Assembly (NCBI GenBank): GCA_905339155.1
Contig: CAJPFJ010000002.1
Span: forward strand, 56,870-120,869
Length of the DNA: 64,000 nucleotides
Source: Methanosarcinales archaeon
Lineage (GTDB): Archaea > Halobacteriota > Methanosarcinia > Methanosarcinales > Methanoperedenaceae
Reading direction: 5' to 3'
The notes beneath the pieces are model-generated. The model did not search any database, had not been told where the DNA came from, and saw only the letters and a list, made by a program, of their open reading frames with translations. The position numbers and the translations under genes are program-made. This document shows positions 26,645 to 35,547 of this stretch, piece by piece (positions within the stretch are counted from its first letter, which is position 1; each line of letters begins with the position of its first letter).

Positions 26645-27368
26645 TCGCTTCACCTTCTATCTGGGAGGAATATTTCTCCATAAGTGCAGCTTTTTGCAAC
26701 TGCGCGATCATGAGACATCCTTGCTTTGCCATCTCAAGCCCTTCCTTGAATTCTTCCCTGGTAAGATGACCGTCCATCTGCAAAAGTGTGATCTTTCCAT
26801 CTGGCGTCATGGCAATTGGCATATCGGCCTGCCCATAATTATCTTCATCTTTATTCAGGTCAAGGACAAGTGTATCATCAACTTTTCCAACCGCGCAGGC
26901 CGAAATAAGGCTTTTCATCGGTATGCCTGCGTCGGCCAGGGCAATAGATGCGGCATTTATTCCTGCCGTCCTTGTACCTGCGTCTGCCTGGAGTACTTCT
27001 ACAAAGATATCTATGGCAGAGCGGGGGAAATATTCCTGGAAAATAACCGGTTCCAGCGCTTCCCTGCTCACCTTTGAGACTTCGATGCTTCTCCTGTCAG
27101 GTCCTGGACGTTTTCGTTCTTCAACTGAGAACGATGCCATATTATATCTATACCGAACAACTGCGCTTGTTGATTTCTGCATATGGCGGGGATGTACCTC
27201 TCGCGGCCCATATACCGCTGCAATTACTTTGTTCCCTCCGAATTCAAAATAACATGAACCATCAGCTCTGTTCAAAACGCCCACTTTTATTTTGATGGGT
27301 CTTAATTCATCTGGTTTCCTGCCATCAAGGCGAATACCGTTTTCAATTAACTTTTCTGGTTTTACCAT
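26637..27368 (-). CDS. rrp41: Exosome subunit Rrp41 (catalytic)
   Basis: A 243-residue RNase PH-fold exoribonuclease using phosphate to shorten RNA 3'-5'. It carries [17 protein letters not shown], the RNA-binding Arg region ([13 protein letters not shown]) and the active-site acidic motif [21 protein letters not shown] (~residues 168-188). Length is normal. Overlaps rrp42 slightly and follows rrp4 by 52 bp. Confidence 0.96.
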   Translation of the reverse strand: MVKPEKLIENGIRLDGRKPDELRPIKIKVGVLNRADGSCYFEFGGNKVIAAVYGPREVHPRHMQKSTSAVVRYRYNMASFSVEERKRPGPDRRSIEVSKVSREALEPVIFQEYFPRSAIDIFVEVLQADAGTRTAGINAASIALADAGIPMKSLISACAVGKVDDTLVLDLNKDEDNYGQADMPIAMTPDGKITLLQMDGHLTREEFKEGLEMAKQGCLMIAQLQKAALMEKYSSQIEGEANE

Positions 27369-27420
27369 AAGATTCCTCTTCTCTTTCTTCCTCGTTCCTT
27401 ATCATTTTATACAATACATA

Positions 27421-28284
27421 TTATTTATCCAGCAGTTCATCCAGGATCCCACCGGATTTATTCTCTTCAAGTTTCTCAGGTTCTTCTTCCATGACTGTTT
27501 CTTCCATATTCGTATCTTCCTGGGTTGTCTCTTTAGATACTATTTCGTCCCTGGCAATTTCTTCTACAGGTTCTTGCTTGTTTGGTTGTTCTTTTTTTGC
27601 CTTCTTTTTTTCCGGTTGTTTGACCTGTGTTCCTTTTTCTTCTTTCAAGAATTTGACTATCCTGTCCGTCAAACCCGGAATATGAGATTCGTTCTCGATT
27701 TTCTGGATAGTCCTTACTGCAAGATCGAGATTCTTATCTTTCCCTGTAAGCCAAACCCTGCCGTTTTGCCCGATAAATATATTGCAGTTCGTCTCATTTT
27801 TCAGCATAGCGATCATGGAACCGCTTCTGCCTATTAATCTTGGTACCTTGGAAGGTGTAACCTCGATGACCCGGCCGTCTTTTATCTGCCTCAGTCTCTG
27901 GTCATTCAATGTAAGTTCGACCTTCATGCTCTGGTCAACGTCCTTGACAAGTGTCATTATTGAATCGCCGACTTTTAGATATTTAGACATTTCCGAGTTG
28001 TCTATCCGCCTGGGAAATTCGGATATATGCAGTAAACCCTCATAAGGGGACCGAATATCTACTATCCAGTTCGAAAAAGAGACTTCGGTTATTATTCCTA
28101 TAATAATATCGCCCTGCCTGGGTATGTATTTTCCTGACAGCGGCACGACTTTGACATGGTTTTTCAATGATGCTATGCCAAATACAGATGAAAATACTTT
28201 ACCATCTTCAACATATGTACCCTCATCAGCAAGCTTTATATCATCTGATAAGAATTCACCCGGAATTACTAATTTTTTATCCAT
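27421..28284 (-). CDS. rrp4: Exosome cap subunit Rrp4 (S1/KH)
   Basis: A 287-residue cap protein that feeds RNA into the exosome ring. N-terminal domain (VIPGEFLSDDI...), S1 domain (QGDIIIGIITEVSFSNWIVDI, ~residues 57-77) and KH domain with VPRLIGRSGSMI (~148-159) are in the usual order. The C-terminal ~65 residues are a Lys-rich then strongly acidic disordered tail (EETTQ... through LLDK), longer than in many relatives. It is 5 bp downstream of the SBDS gene. Confidence 0.95.
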   Translation of the reverse strand: MDKKLVIPGEFLSDDIKLADEGTYVEDGKVFSSVFGIASLKNHVKVVPLSGKYIPRQGDIIIGIITEVSFSNWIVDIRSPYEGLLHISEFPRRIDNSEMSKYLKVGDSIMTLVKDVDQSMKVELTLNDQRLRQIKDGRVIEVTPSKVPRLIGRSGSMIAMLKNETNCNIFIGQNGRVWLTGKDKNLDLAVRTIQKIENESHIPGLTDRIVKFLKEEKGTQVKQPEKKKAKKEQPNKQEPVEEIARDEIVSKETTQEDTNMEETVMEEEPEKLEENKSGGILDELLDK

Positions 28285-28289
28285 TTACA

Positions 28290-28985
28290 TCACTTTATGA
28301 ACTTTGTCTCCGCACTCCCTTTAGTCAACCGGTTCAGGAGGCTGTACAATTCATCCTGTCTTCCCGCCGGAATAGTTAAAACACCAATCCAGGAACCGTC
28401 ATTTTGCCATTCCTGCTTTGTCAGGGTTCCGAAACCTGCAACACTCCCATACGCTTTTGTAGCGTATTCTGCCGGAAGCTTAATAGCGATCTTTACTTCC
28501 TCAAATCTTATCGGGATGAGCGGTCTTATTGCCTTCATCGCGATCTCTACAAGCTCATCCACATTTTTCATTGGATCAATATGCACACCAGCTTCATTCA
28601 TAGCTGCTTCGATACGTGCCGGTGGATGCGGACCCTTTGTCTGGGGATTGATGGCATTGGTCGCAATGATGCTTATTATACGGTGCTTTTTTTCATCCTG
28701 TATCTTCTTTTTCTGCTCTGTGGTAAGATGAAGCTCTCCATCCTTGATAATTTTTTCCGCGATCTTCAATGCATCGGTTGTCCCGAATGCGTTAATTATA
28801 TCCTGTTCAGCTGGCCTGTCACCATTCTTGGCATCTTCGAACACATCTTCAACTGCCAGGATGTTTTCGATCTTCACGGGGTCGCCTTTTTTAAAAGCCA
28901 GCGCTCCCTCCGGTTCTACAAAAACCTCAAAAGTTTTTCCGTGAGTCTTAAGACGCGCTATTATGGACTCATCAAGAGTGACCAT
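28290..28985 (-). CDS. sdo1: SBDS/Sdo1 ribosome maturation protein
   Basis: A 231-residue archaeal homologue of the Shwachman-Bodian-Diamond protein, which helps release the anti-association factor from the large subunit. The N-terminal FYSH domain (VTLDESIIARLKTHGKTFEV ...) is followed by the helical domain with TKGPHPPARIEAAM (~residues 107-120) and a ferredoxin-like C-terminal domain. Length is typical. Placed between psmA and rrp4, as in other euryarchaea. Confidence 0.96.
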   Translation of the reverse strand: MVTLDESIIARLKTHGKTFEVFVEPEGALAFKKGDPVKIENILAVEDVFEDAKNGDRPAEQDIINAFGTTDALKIAEKIIKDGELHLTTEQKKKIQDEKKHRIISIIATNAINPQTKGPHPPARIEAAMNEAGVHIDPMKNVDELVEIAMKAIRPLIPIRFEEVKIAIKLPAEYATKAYGSVAGFGTLTKQEWQNDGSWIGVLTIPAGRQDELYSLLNRLTKGSAETKFIK

Positions 28986-28991
28986 TTTGAC

Positions 28992-29765
28992 TCACTCTTC
29001 TGATTTCTTTTTCTTATCCTTTCCTTTGGTGTCAGAGGCATGAATCTTTATGACCCGATCCACGTATTTCTCCACTTCCGATGGAGTGAGTTTCCTGAAT
29101 TTCCTTGTTGAAAGTTCGATTATCCCGACTTCGATAGTAGAAGCGTTAAAAACTCCCTCTGTCGTGCTGTGAAGCGCATCAAGGCCAAGGATAATTGCAT
29201 CTTCCAGTTTGATATCATCGGTATATTTTTTCTCAAAGACCTCCATGGTCTCCGTCCTTCCTGAACCAATGCTTGTGGCCTTATATTCAAGGAGAGCGCC
29301 ACTCGGGTCTGTTTCAAAAAGGCGGGCACGATGGTCATCAACTCCTGCGATCAGGAGAGCTGTCCCGAAAGGCCTGACACCACCGTATTGTGTATATGAT
29401 TGTTTAAAGTCGCAGATTTTCTTGGAGAGAACCTCAACACCTATGGGTTCATCATAAGTTACCTTATTTATCTGGGCTTCAACGCGGGCCCGATCAATGA
29501 GAGCCCTGGCATCTGCGACAAGACCTGATGTCGCGGCTCCGATATGATCATCGATCTGGAATATCTTTTCAATAGATTCCGCTTCCAGTAATTTGCTGGT
29601 AACACGCTTATCTACCAACAGTGCCACCCCATCCACAGCTTTTACGCCAACTGCCGTTGTTCCGCGTTTAACCGCTTCACGTGCATATTCTACCTGAAAC
29701 AATCTTCCATCAGGACTAAAAACAGTTATTGCCCTGTCATATCCCATTTGTGGTGCCATTTGCAT
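28992..29765 (-). CDS. psmA: 20S proteasome alpha subunit
   Basis: A 257-residue outer-ring subunit of the archaeal proteasome. It has the gate-forming N-terminus ([20 protein letters not shown]) and the alpha-type signature [19 protein letters not shown]. No N-terminal nucleophile Thr, as expected for alpha. The C-terminus is Lys/Ser-rich (KDKKKKSEE). The catalytic beta subunit gene is not in the window. It starts 34 bp after the Pop5 gene. Confidence 0.97.
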   Translation of the reverse strand: MQMAPQMGYDRAITVFSPDGRLFQVEYAREAVKRGTTAVGVKAVDGVALLVDKRVTSKLLEAESIEKIFQIDDHIGAATSGLVADARALIDRARVEAQINKVTYDEPIGVEVLSKKICDFKQSYTQYGGVRPFGTALLIAGVDDHRARLFETDPSGALLEYKATSIGSGRTETMEVFEKKYTDDIKLEDAIILGLDALHSTTEGVFNASTIEVGIIELSTRKFRKLTPSEVEKYVDRVIKIHASDTKGKDKKKKSEE

Positions 29766-29799
29766 TCTATCATCTCCTTATATGAAAAACCGTAATTTC

Positions 29800-30180
29800 C
29801 TATATTCTGTTATTCTTTATTCTTTTTTCGGGTTCTGACTCTTTTACGAGTGATTGTTGTATAAACTTTTCCGTTGCACCTTTGATAGTGCCGGATATAC
29901 CAAGTACATGAAAAGAAACTCGAATTGCGCGAATATTATTGATACAGGCAAGGGCCGCCCTTGTTTCGTTTGTTTTTTCACGGGCACAGCGAAGTATCCC
30001 TAATCTTCCTTCAAATGACATGAGCGAGGGATTTATCTCACTTGCTCCTTTATCACCAAACAAAGAAATTATTGAATTCGATATCTCCCTGACCAGTTCC
30101 TGCCGGATTATCGTCTTGTCTGAATTAATTTCAAACGCGATATATCTCTTTTTTTCACGTAAGGTGGGCATGGTTTTCAT
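29800..30180 (-). CDS. rnp2: RNase P protein component 2 (Pop5)
   Basis: A 126-residue Pop5-type subunit of archaeal RNase P, the ribonucleoprotein that matures tRNA 5' ends. MPTLREKKRYIAFEI at the start and the RCAREKTNETRAALACI region (~residues 65-81) are characteristic. The GTG or ATG choice at the start is minor; the frame overlaps the end of rnp3 by four bases (ATGA type). It partners directly with Rpp30, encoded next to it. Confidence 0.93.
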   Translation of the reverse strand: MKTMPTLREKKRYIAFEINSDKTIIRQELVREISNSIISLFGDKGASEINPSLMSFEGRLGILRCAREKTNETRAALACINNIRAIRVSFHVLGISGTIKGATEKFIQQSLVKESEPEKRIKNNRI

Positions 30181-30830
30181 AATATTTCAATGCCTTCCTT
30201 GATATAATTCGGGCTTTTTCTTCGAAGTATGCTTTTTGGTGTCGCACTCATTGCGTCAATAGCTTCGCAAGGTGTCATCCCGAAAAGGCTTGAAAGTGCA
30301 ACCATTTCCCTCGGGGAACGAAGGTCATAAACTGAACTTGAATCACTTGTGAGGATCATTTCGAGTTTGTATTTCCTTGCGTGTTTAAGAATTATCCTCA
30401 TATTCTTTAATTCCCTTACGCGTGCATCACCCCTTAGCCTGATGAGTAAACCAAGGTTGAATCCGATAGCTATAGAATTATCACTTGCGGCTTTAGCAAG
30501 AACATTATTAAATTCAGATGGCTGCAAAAGTATGTCAAGACCTTCTGATTCCACAGCTGCGCGATTAATGTCCTCTTCTCCTCCCCTGGCCAGCAAAATA
30601 AGATTTGAGCCCCTATGTTTTTTTATTTCTTCGCGTATCCTTGACGACTTTGCCTGGATCTCCACACCCCTGTATATAGAAAAATCATCCGGAAGAATGA
30701 TAACTTCATTGATTTTTTGGTTCATATCAACTATTCCGGAAAAGCCATACTTCCTGGCCAGTGCTGCCATTAATTCGGAGCTATCGGGATGTGTGAAAAA
30801 ATCATAGAATTTAGAGTCATACTGTGACAT
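30177..30830 (-). CDS. rnp3: RNase P protein component 3 (Rpp30)
   Basis: A 217-residue TIM-barrel-like Rpp30 homologue, the Pop5 partner in RNase P. Features include KYGFSGIVDMN, VEIQAKSSRIREEIKKHR and AIGFNLGLLIRLRGDARVRE; TSDSSSVYDLRSPREMVALS is typical of the C-terminal half. It is the first gene of the minus-strand superoperon that runs to about 22 kb. Confidence 0.93.
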   Translation of the reverse strand: MSQYDSKFYDFFTHPDSSELMAALARKYGFSGIVDMNQKINEVIILPDDFSIYRGVEIQAKSSRIREEIKKHRGSNLILLARGGEEDINRAAVESEGLDILLQPSEFNNVLAKAASDNSIAIGFNLGLLIRLRGDARVRELKNMRIILKHARKYKLEMILTSDSSSVYDLRSPREMVALSSLFGMTPCEAIDAMSATPKSILRRKSPNYIKEGIEIL

Positions 30831-30855
30831 TAATAAAATTTTTCCTTCTTTAATA

Positions 30856-30870
30856 TCGTTTTTATATCCT
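30856..30870 (-). promoter_or_regulatory. TATA promoter of the exosome superoperon
   Basis: On the minus strand AGGATATAAAAACG lies 26-40 bp before the rnp3 start, which suits a short or absent leader. It is the only clear TATA-like element in the 122-bp divergent gap shared with the acyl-CoA dehydrogenase gene. Confidence 0.5.
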
Positions 30871-30952
30871 GCAAAGTACTTAAAAACAACTCATTTTCCA
30901 ACAAAAGGATAACTTAATTAACAACCAAAGAAATAACATAATTGGGGAAAAC

Positions 30953-32149
30953 ATGGATTTTTCATTCACTGAAGAACAGGAACTTTTCAGAAAGTCTGTG
31001 AGAGAATTTTGCAAGAAGAAGCTTGCTCCTCGCGCCAATGAAATAGATGAAAAGGGAGAGATTCCGCACGAAGTTCTTGAAGATATGGCAGCTTTTGGCC
31101 TCCTCGGTATAACTATTTCAGAAGAGTATGGAGGGTCGGGTGCAGACTTCATTACAGCCGCAATAGCAGCAGAGGAAATAGCCAGGGCAGATATAAGTAT
31201 GGCAACTGCAGTATATTACCTGGTAGGAGCAGGCTGGGGTTTCCTGATGGACAGATATGCAAGTAAAGCAGCTAAAGAAGAGATACTGCCTGATGTAATA
31301 AAAGGAAAAACTTTTCTGGGCATAGCTTCAACAGAGGCTGCAGGGGGTTCTGATATTGTCTCAACATCTACCACAATGGAAAAAAGGGATGGAAAACTGA
31401 TATTGAACGGCGCAAAAACATTTATTAGCGGTGTCAGAGAGGCAGCCAGATATGGAGGAGGTTATGTAACAATCGTGAAGACAAGCCCTGAACTCAAGCA
31501 TAAAGGTCTGTCGCTGTGCTATCTTCCGGTAAAAGATGTACAGGGGATAACGACCAGTATTTTTAAACAGATGGGACGTGAGGGTATATCTACAGGCACC
31601 ATAAACATAAACAGTGTTGAGATACCAGAGCATTATCTCATAGGAGAATGGAACCGCGGATTTTATTATGCAATGGAAGGTTTTAACTGTGCCAGGACAC
31701 TTGTGGCTGCAGCATGTATCGGCGCTGCCCAGAAGGCTCTGGAATCAGGTATCGAGTATATAAAAGAAAGACATATTTTCGGTGCTCCTCTTGCAAAGTT
31801 TGAAGGGATACAGTTCCAGCTGGCTGAGGATTACACAAAACTTGAAGCTGCAAAACTGTTAGTCCATAAGGCGGCCTGGATGCTTGACCGGATGTACACT
31901 GAAAACAGGTTCAGTAATAATGAGATAAATAAAGCCGTAGCCAGCGCAAAACTCGTTGCACCAACAGCAGCCTTTGATATTATCAAGGATGTATTGACAT
32001 GGTATGGAGCATACGGTTATACCAGAGAAGCCGGACTTGAGCGGGGCTTTAGAGGTGTATATTCCTATATAATAGGTGCTGAGGGAGCACAGAATATCAT
32101 GAAAATAATTATTGGCAGGGAAATCCTCGGTAAAGAGTTCACAACTTAG
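30953..32149 (+). CDS. Acyl-CoA dehydrogenase
   Basis: A 398-residue FAD enzyme making 2-enoyl-CoA from acyl-CoA and passing electrons to ETF. The N-terminal helical domain (MDFSFTEEQELFRKSVREFC) is followed by the FAD/substrate strand region ASTEAAGGSDIVSTSTT (~residues 125-141) and the ARTLVAAACIGAAQKALE helix (~247-264). GAYGYTRE...RGFRG precedes the end. The family's catalytic Glu should lie in the YGAYGYTREAGLERGFRG part. Chain length preference cannot be read. It heads a plus-strand set with etfB and etfA. Confidence 0.95.
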   Translation: MDFSFTEEQELFRKSVREFCKKKLAPRANEIDEKGEIPHEVLEDMAAFGLLGITISEEYGGSGADFITAAIAAEEIARADISMATAVYYLVGAGWGFLMDRYASKAAKEEILPDVIKGKTFLGIASTEAAGGSDIVSTSTTMEKRDGKLILNGAKTFISGVREAARYGGGYVTIVKTSPELKHKGLSLCYLPVKDVQGITTSIFKQMGREGISTGTININSVEIPEHYLIGEWNRGFYYAMEGFNCARTLVAAACIGAAQKALESGIEYIKERHIFGAPLAKFEGIQFQLAEDYTKLEAAKLLVHKAAWMLDRMYTENRFSNNEINKAVASAKLVAPTAAFDIIKDVLTWYGAYGYTREAGLERGFRGVYSYIIGAEGAQNIMKIIIGREILGKEFTT

Positions 32150-32333
32150 TGAATTACTCAACCCTAAAGAGCTGGAGCGTCCCCCGACCTTCCCCGAAGG
32201 GAATTGATGTCACAACGCAAACGGAAACAGGAAAGGTATTATCGTTGTGGGTTCTACTTTACGGAGTCCCTTATTCCAAGGGCAACCTGTTAATGATAAA
32301 TACAACCCATAAAAAACAAATGGAGAAGCGATC
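32150..32333. other. Spacer between acyl-CoA dehydrogenase and etfB
   Basis: This 184-bp spacer is richer in G/C than its surroundings and includes a small hairpin CCTTC-CCC-GAAGG (~32190-32202). One frame runs on from the upstream gene side as 'PKELERPPTFPEGN' and stops. Another gives a short basic peptide from ATG ~32206. Neither is a convincing gene. It may be a relic of an inserted element or a leader that adjusts etf expression. Confidence 0.35.
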
Positions 32334-33038
32334 ATGGATATAATTGTATGCCTCAAACAGATATATGATCTTGCACAGATAAAGATAGATACTTCAAAAC
32401 GTCCGGTAACAGAAGGAGTTGCACGAAAGTTCAGCGACTTTGATAAAAATGCACTTGAGGAGGCAATAAGGATCAAGGAAAAGCATGGTGGAAACGTTTC
32501 CGCCGTAATTAAAGGCACGAAGGATGCTGCCAAAGAAGCTCTGGCAATGGGTGCGGATGAAGCTATTTTGTACAATGCCGACACTGACTCTCTTGGGACA
32601 GCGCACATCCTTGCCGAGATAATCCTGAAAATGAAGTACGACCTCATTCTATGTGGAGAGGCTTCCATCGACGAATATTCTTTTCAGACAGGTCCAAGGC
32701 TGGCGCAGGCTCTTGGAATTCCTGTGCTGACGTACGCAAGAAAAATAGAGGTGAGAGGTGGCGGGGTTGTTGTTGAGAGGGATCTTGAAAAAACGTATGA
32801 GGTAGCCATTGCAAAACTCCCGGCTCTGGTAACAGTTACCAAGGAGATCAATGAACCAAGAATTCCCACGCTAATGCAGATACTTGGCGCATCAAAGAAA
32901 AAGATCACTGAGATGAGTCCTTCGAAACCAGACGCTGGGGTCGAGATATTGAGTATTCTGGCGGTTGAGATGAAAAGGAAGGAAGTGATCCTGAAAGATG
33001 TGGAAGCTCTGGCAAAAGTAATAATTACAGAAAAATAA
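32334..33038 (+). CDS. etfB: Electron transfer flavoprotein beta subunit
   Basis: A 234-residue ETF beta subunit, binding AMP or FAD and forming a heterodimer with EtfA. It starts MDIIVCLKQIYDLAQIKID and has the NALEEAIRIKEKHGG helix and LCGEASIDEYSFQTGPRLAQ (~residues 101-120). GVVVERDLEKTYEVAIAKLPALVTVTKEINEPRIP is split over the recognition loop. ATG 32334 is preceded by ATGGAGAAGCGATC (GGAG). etfA follows 9 bp on. Confidence 0.95.
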   Translation: MDIIVCLKQIYDLAQIKIDTSKRPVTEGVARKFSDFDKNALEEAIRIKEKHGGNVSAVIKGTKDAAKEALAMGADEAILYNADTDSLGTAHILAEIILKMKYDLILCGEASIDEYSFQTGPRLAQALGIPVLTYARKIEVRGGGVVVERDLEKTYEVAIAKLPALVTVTKEINEPRIPTLMQILGASKKKITEMSPSKPDAGVEILSILAVEMKRKEVILKDVEALAKVIITEK

Positions 33039-33047
33039 GGGGAAGAA

Positions 33048-33992
33048 ATGATATTAATATTCTCCGAAGACAATGAAACCGCTTTTGAGATGCTCGCAAA
33101 AGGAAGGGAGCTGGCCGAATCTTCAAGATCAGAGCTTACATCGATCTCATTTGGAGCCGTTGAGAATGATCATATTTCCGGTGGAGCTGACAAAGTCTTT
33201 TCTATTCAGTCCCAGGATTCAAATATGGGGCCTTCATTGCTTGCAGATACCGTTGTGGAAGTCATCTCTCAACTTATTGGTCAATACAAACCGGAAACAC
33301 TCCTTATAGGCGGTACAAAGCTTGGCAGGGAAGTAGCTCCGAGGATTGCACAGCGGTTTGGGGTTGGCTGCGCTACAGACTGCATAGATTTTTCGAAGGA
33401 TAATGAGCAGTTCATAGTAAAACGCCTTGTGCTCGGTGGTCGATTTATCATGACACAGAAGTTCCTGCATAAACCCCGGATTGCCACTATACCTCCCGGG
33501 AGATTTGAGAAAAAGATAGACATATCAAGAAAAGGCGAGATCATCAAAACCTCGTTTAAACCAGTCGAGACAAAAGTTCAGGTGATGGAGATAAAGAAAA
33601 AAGCCCCACAGGAACTAAAAATAGAAGAGGCGAATATCATCGTTTCGGCAGGGAGGGGCTTGAAGAAAAAAGAGGATATTAAACTCATTGAAGCTCTTGC
33701 ACAGGTATTAGGAGGTTCAGTGGGCTGCTCGAGGTCTATTGCCGCAGACCTGAAATGGCTCTCTGAAGAACACTGGGTAGGATTATCAGGGCACAATGTG
33801 AAACCCAGGCTGTATATTGCTATTGGCATTTCCGGTCAGGTGCAGCATATCGCAGGAATAAGAGATTCGAAAACGATTATTGCGATAAATAAGGATCCGA
33901 ACGCACCTATCTTTAAGGCATGTGACTATGGGATGGTGGGGGACCTTTATGATATAGTGCCGAAGCTGACAGAGATTTTGAAAAAACACTAG
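33048..33992 (+). CDS. etfA: Electron transfer flavoprotein alpha subunit
   Basis: A 314-residue ETF alpha subunit with the C-terminal FAD domain: IIVSAGRGLKKKEDIKL (~residues 199-215), LGGSVGCSRSIAADL, VGLSGHNVKPRLYIAIGISG and QHIAGIRDSKTIIAINKD. It accepts electrons from the acyl-CoA dehydrogenase and hands them to FixC. It converges with fixX, leaving 13 bp between the two stops. Whether this pair bifurcates electrons (FixAB-like) or is a simple carrier cannot be settled here. Confidence 0.95.
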   Translation: MILIFSEDNETAFEMLAKGRELAESSRSELTSISFGAVENDHISGGADKVFSIQSQDSNMGPSLLADTVVEVISQLIGQYKPETLLIGGTKLGREVAPRIAQRFGVGCATDCIDFSKDNEQFIVKRLVLGGRFIMTQKFLHKPRIATIPPGRFEKKIDISRKGEIIKTSFKPVETKVQVMEIKKKAPQELKIEEANIIVSAGRGLKKKEDIKLIEALAQVLGGSVGCSRSIAADLKWLSEEHWVGLSGHNVKPRLYIAIGISGQVQHIAGIRDSKTIIAINKDPNAPIFKACDYGMVGDLYDIVPKLTEILKKH

Positions 33993-34005
33993 TTAGCGGA
34001 ATTCG

Positions 34006-34275
34006 TCACCCATACTTGTAATACACACCATACCCTCCTCTCGGATAATTAAAATCTACCATGCCTTTTGGACACGAAAACTTACAGCTTCCGCATTCAA
34101 TACATCCTTCATAATCATGCTTTATCTTTCCTTCTTCGAGAGTAAACCTGTTAGCAGGACAGAAATAAAGGCATGCTTTTTTATCGCACTCGCAGCCAGT
34201 ATCTACTTTGATATGCCGCTCCTTATCAACTTCAAAGCTTACAAGCCCGAGCCGCTCTTCAATACCTATATTCAT
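34006..34275 (-). CDS. fixX: FixX-like ferredoxin
   Basis: An 89-residue ferredoxin-like protein. The motif GCIECGSCKFSCPKG (~residues 62-76) holds one [4Fe-4S] cluster, and an upstream CDKKACLYFCPANR supplies further Cys. It corresponds to the iron-sulfur domain of ETF:quinone oxidoreductase, here a separate chain. The start forms an ATGA overlap with the fixC stop, so the two are made together. Confidence 0.92.
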   Translation of the reverse strand: MNIGIEERLGLVSFEVDKERHIKVDTGCECDKKACLYFCPANRFTLEEGKIKHDYEGCIECGSCKFSCPKGMVDFNYPRGGYGVYYKYG

Positions 34276-35537
34276 AGCGCCTTCAAACCTCCCAGTAAAT
34301 CAAAGATCATCTTCGTCCTATTACCTTTTGTCACTTCTAAGAGCTCATCAAATGCTCGTTTCTTTGCTCCATCAACAATTGTAAGGTTATGAAAAAGCCT
34401 GCATGCAACCTCCGGATATAATGTGTACAGCCTATCATTGTGCAAAAATTCCGGGGCTTTTTTAAAAGTAGCGATATCTTTGAGGACAAAATCTTTTTTC
34501 AGCAGGTATTCATAATAGGAGAGGCTTTCCTTTGAGAAATCATTCTTTTCCATGGCTTTTTTCACCGCTTCGGCCGCCGCTGCTCCGGAAGCAATAGCCA
34601 TATCCATGCCCCGAAGCGTTATACCGCTATTTACCACAAGACCCCCGGCATCCCCAACAACAAGCATGCCATCAGTGAAAAGCCCGCTTCGTGAAGTTTC
34701 TGGGATAACATGGGCAGAATATTCCAGTATTTTGCCACCTTCGATCAGTTTTGCTACAACAGGGTTCTCATTGAACTCCCGAATGATCTCGTGGGAATCT
34801 ATTTTTTTTTCAATGAGCCGATCGATATATAGCACGATCCCCACGGAAAGGCTTGTTTTGTTGGTATAGATGAAACCTCCCCCCGGGATATCTTTTGTGC
34901 ACTGGCCCACAAAAAGCTGTGCTGCACCATCCTCATGTGCAAGATTGAACCTGTCTTCAATGGTTTTTTCTGGAAGCTCTATTATCTCCTTCATACCGAG
35001 TGCAAATTGCTTTACTTCAAATTTCTTCAGACCTGCTTTCTCCGACATAAGGGAGACCGCGCCGTCGGCAACGATAACAACATTCGCTTCAATTTTATCC
35101 TCACCTGAAACTATGCCAGCAACTTTTTTCTCTTTCCATAGAAGGTCATCTACCCTGATGTTTGGCACAAGGGTGGCTCCTGCTTCCACTGCTTTATTCG
35201 CGAACCACTGGTCGAATTTTGCCCTGAGTATGGTGAAGCTGTTCGGAGGTTCCCGGATATCCTCATCTTGAAAATCAAGGGTAACAGAGGCTTTATTGCA
35301 CAGGAATGTCAGTTTTTCTCGTGTAACCATTCGCTCTACCGGAGCTTCTTTCCAGAATTCCGGGATGAGCCTGTTCATTGCATGCGCATACATCCTGCCC
35401 CCCATCACGTTCTTGGCTCCGGGATATTTGCCTCTCTCCAGGATCAGCACGTTAAAACTTTTCTTTGCAAGAGAATAGGCTGCTGCACTTCCGCCGGGAC
35501 CTGCACCCACGATTATAACATCGAATTTTTCAGTCAT
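34272..35537 (-). CDS. fixC: FixC / ETF:quinone oxidoreductase flavoprotein
   Basis: A 421-residue FAD flavoprotein that oxidises reduced ETF and reduces membrane quinone together with FixX. The N-terminal dinucleotide motif VIIVGAGPGGSAAAYSLAK (~residues 6-24), the GGRMYAHAMNRLIP region and GLFTDGMLVVGDAGG (~275-289) are typical. It follows the enoyl-CoA hydratase by 10 bp. Despite the name there is no sign of nitrogen fixation here. The acyl-CoA enzymes make a beta-oxidation role the better reading. Confidence 0.93.
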   Translation of the reverse strand: MTEKFDVIIVGAGPGGSAAAYSLAKKSFNVLILERGKYPGAKNVMGGRMYAHAMNRLIPEFWKEAPVERMVTREKLTFLCNKASVTLDFQDEDIREPPNSFTILRAKFDQWFANKAVEAGATLVPNIRVDDLLWKEKKVAGIVSGEDKIEANVVIVADGAVSLMSEKAGLKKFEVKQFALGMKEIIELPEKTIEDRFNLAHEDGAAQLFVGQCTKDIPGGGFIYTNKTSLSVGIVLYIDRLIEKKIDSHEIIREFNENPVVAKLIEGGKILEYSAHVIPETSRSGLFTDGMLVVGDAGGLVVNSGITLRGMDMAIASGAAAAEAVKKAMEKNDFSKESLSYYEYLLKKDFVLKDIATFKKAPEFLHNDRLYTLYPEVACRLFHNLTIVDGAKKRAFDELLEVTKGNRTKMIFDLLGGLKAL

Positions 35538-35547
35538 ATCTCAAAAA

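Noticed and set aside
28404..29003. 199-codon plus-strand frame opposite SBDS
   Set aside because: It is fully antisense to a well-conserved gene and shows no domain.
32206..32290. Short basic peptide frame (starting MSQRKRKQERYY) in the acyl-CoA dehydrogenase/etfB spacer
   Set aside because: It has no ribosome site, is about 28 codons long and lies in a region that looks like a scar.
34006..35537. Nitrogen-fixation role for fixC and fixX
   Set aside because: No nif genes are nearby. The neighbours are acyl-CoA enzymes, which point to ETF:quinone oxidoreductase.
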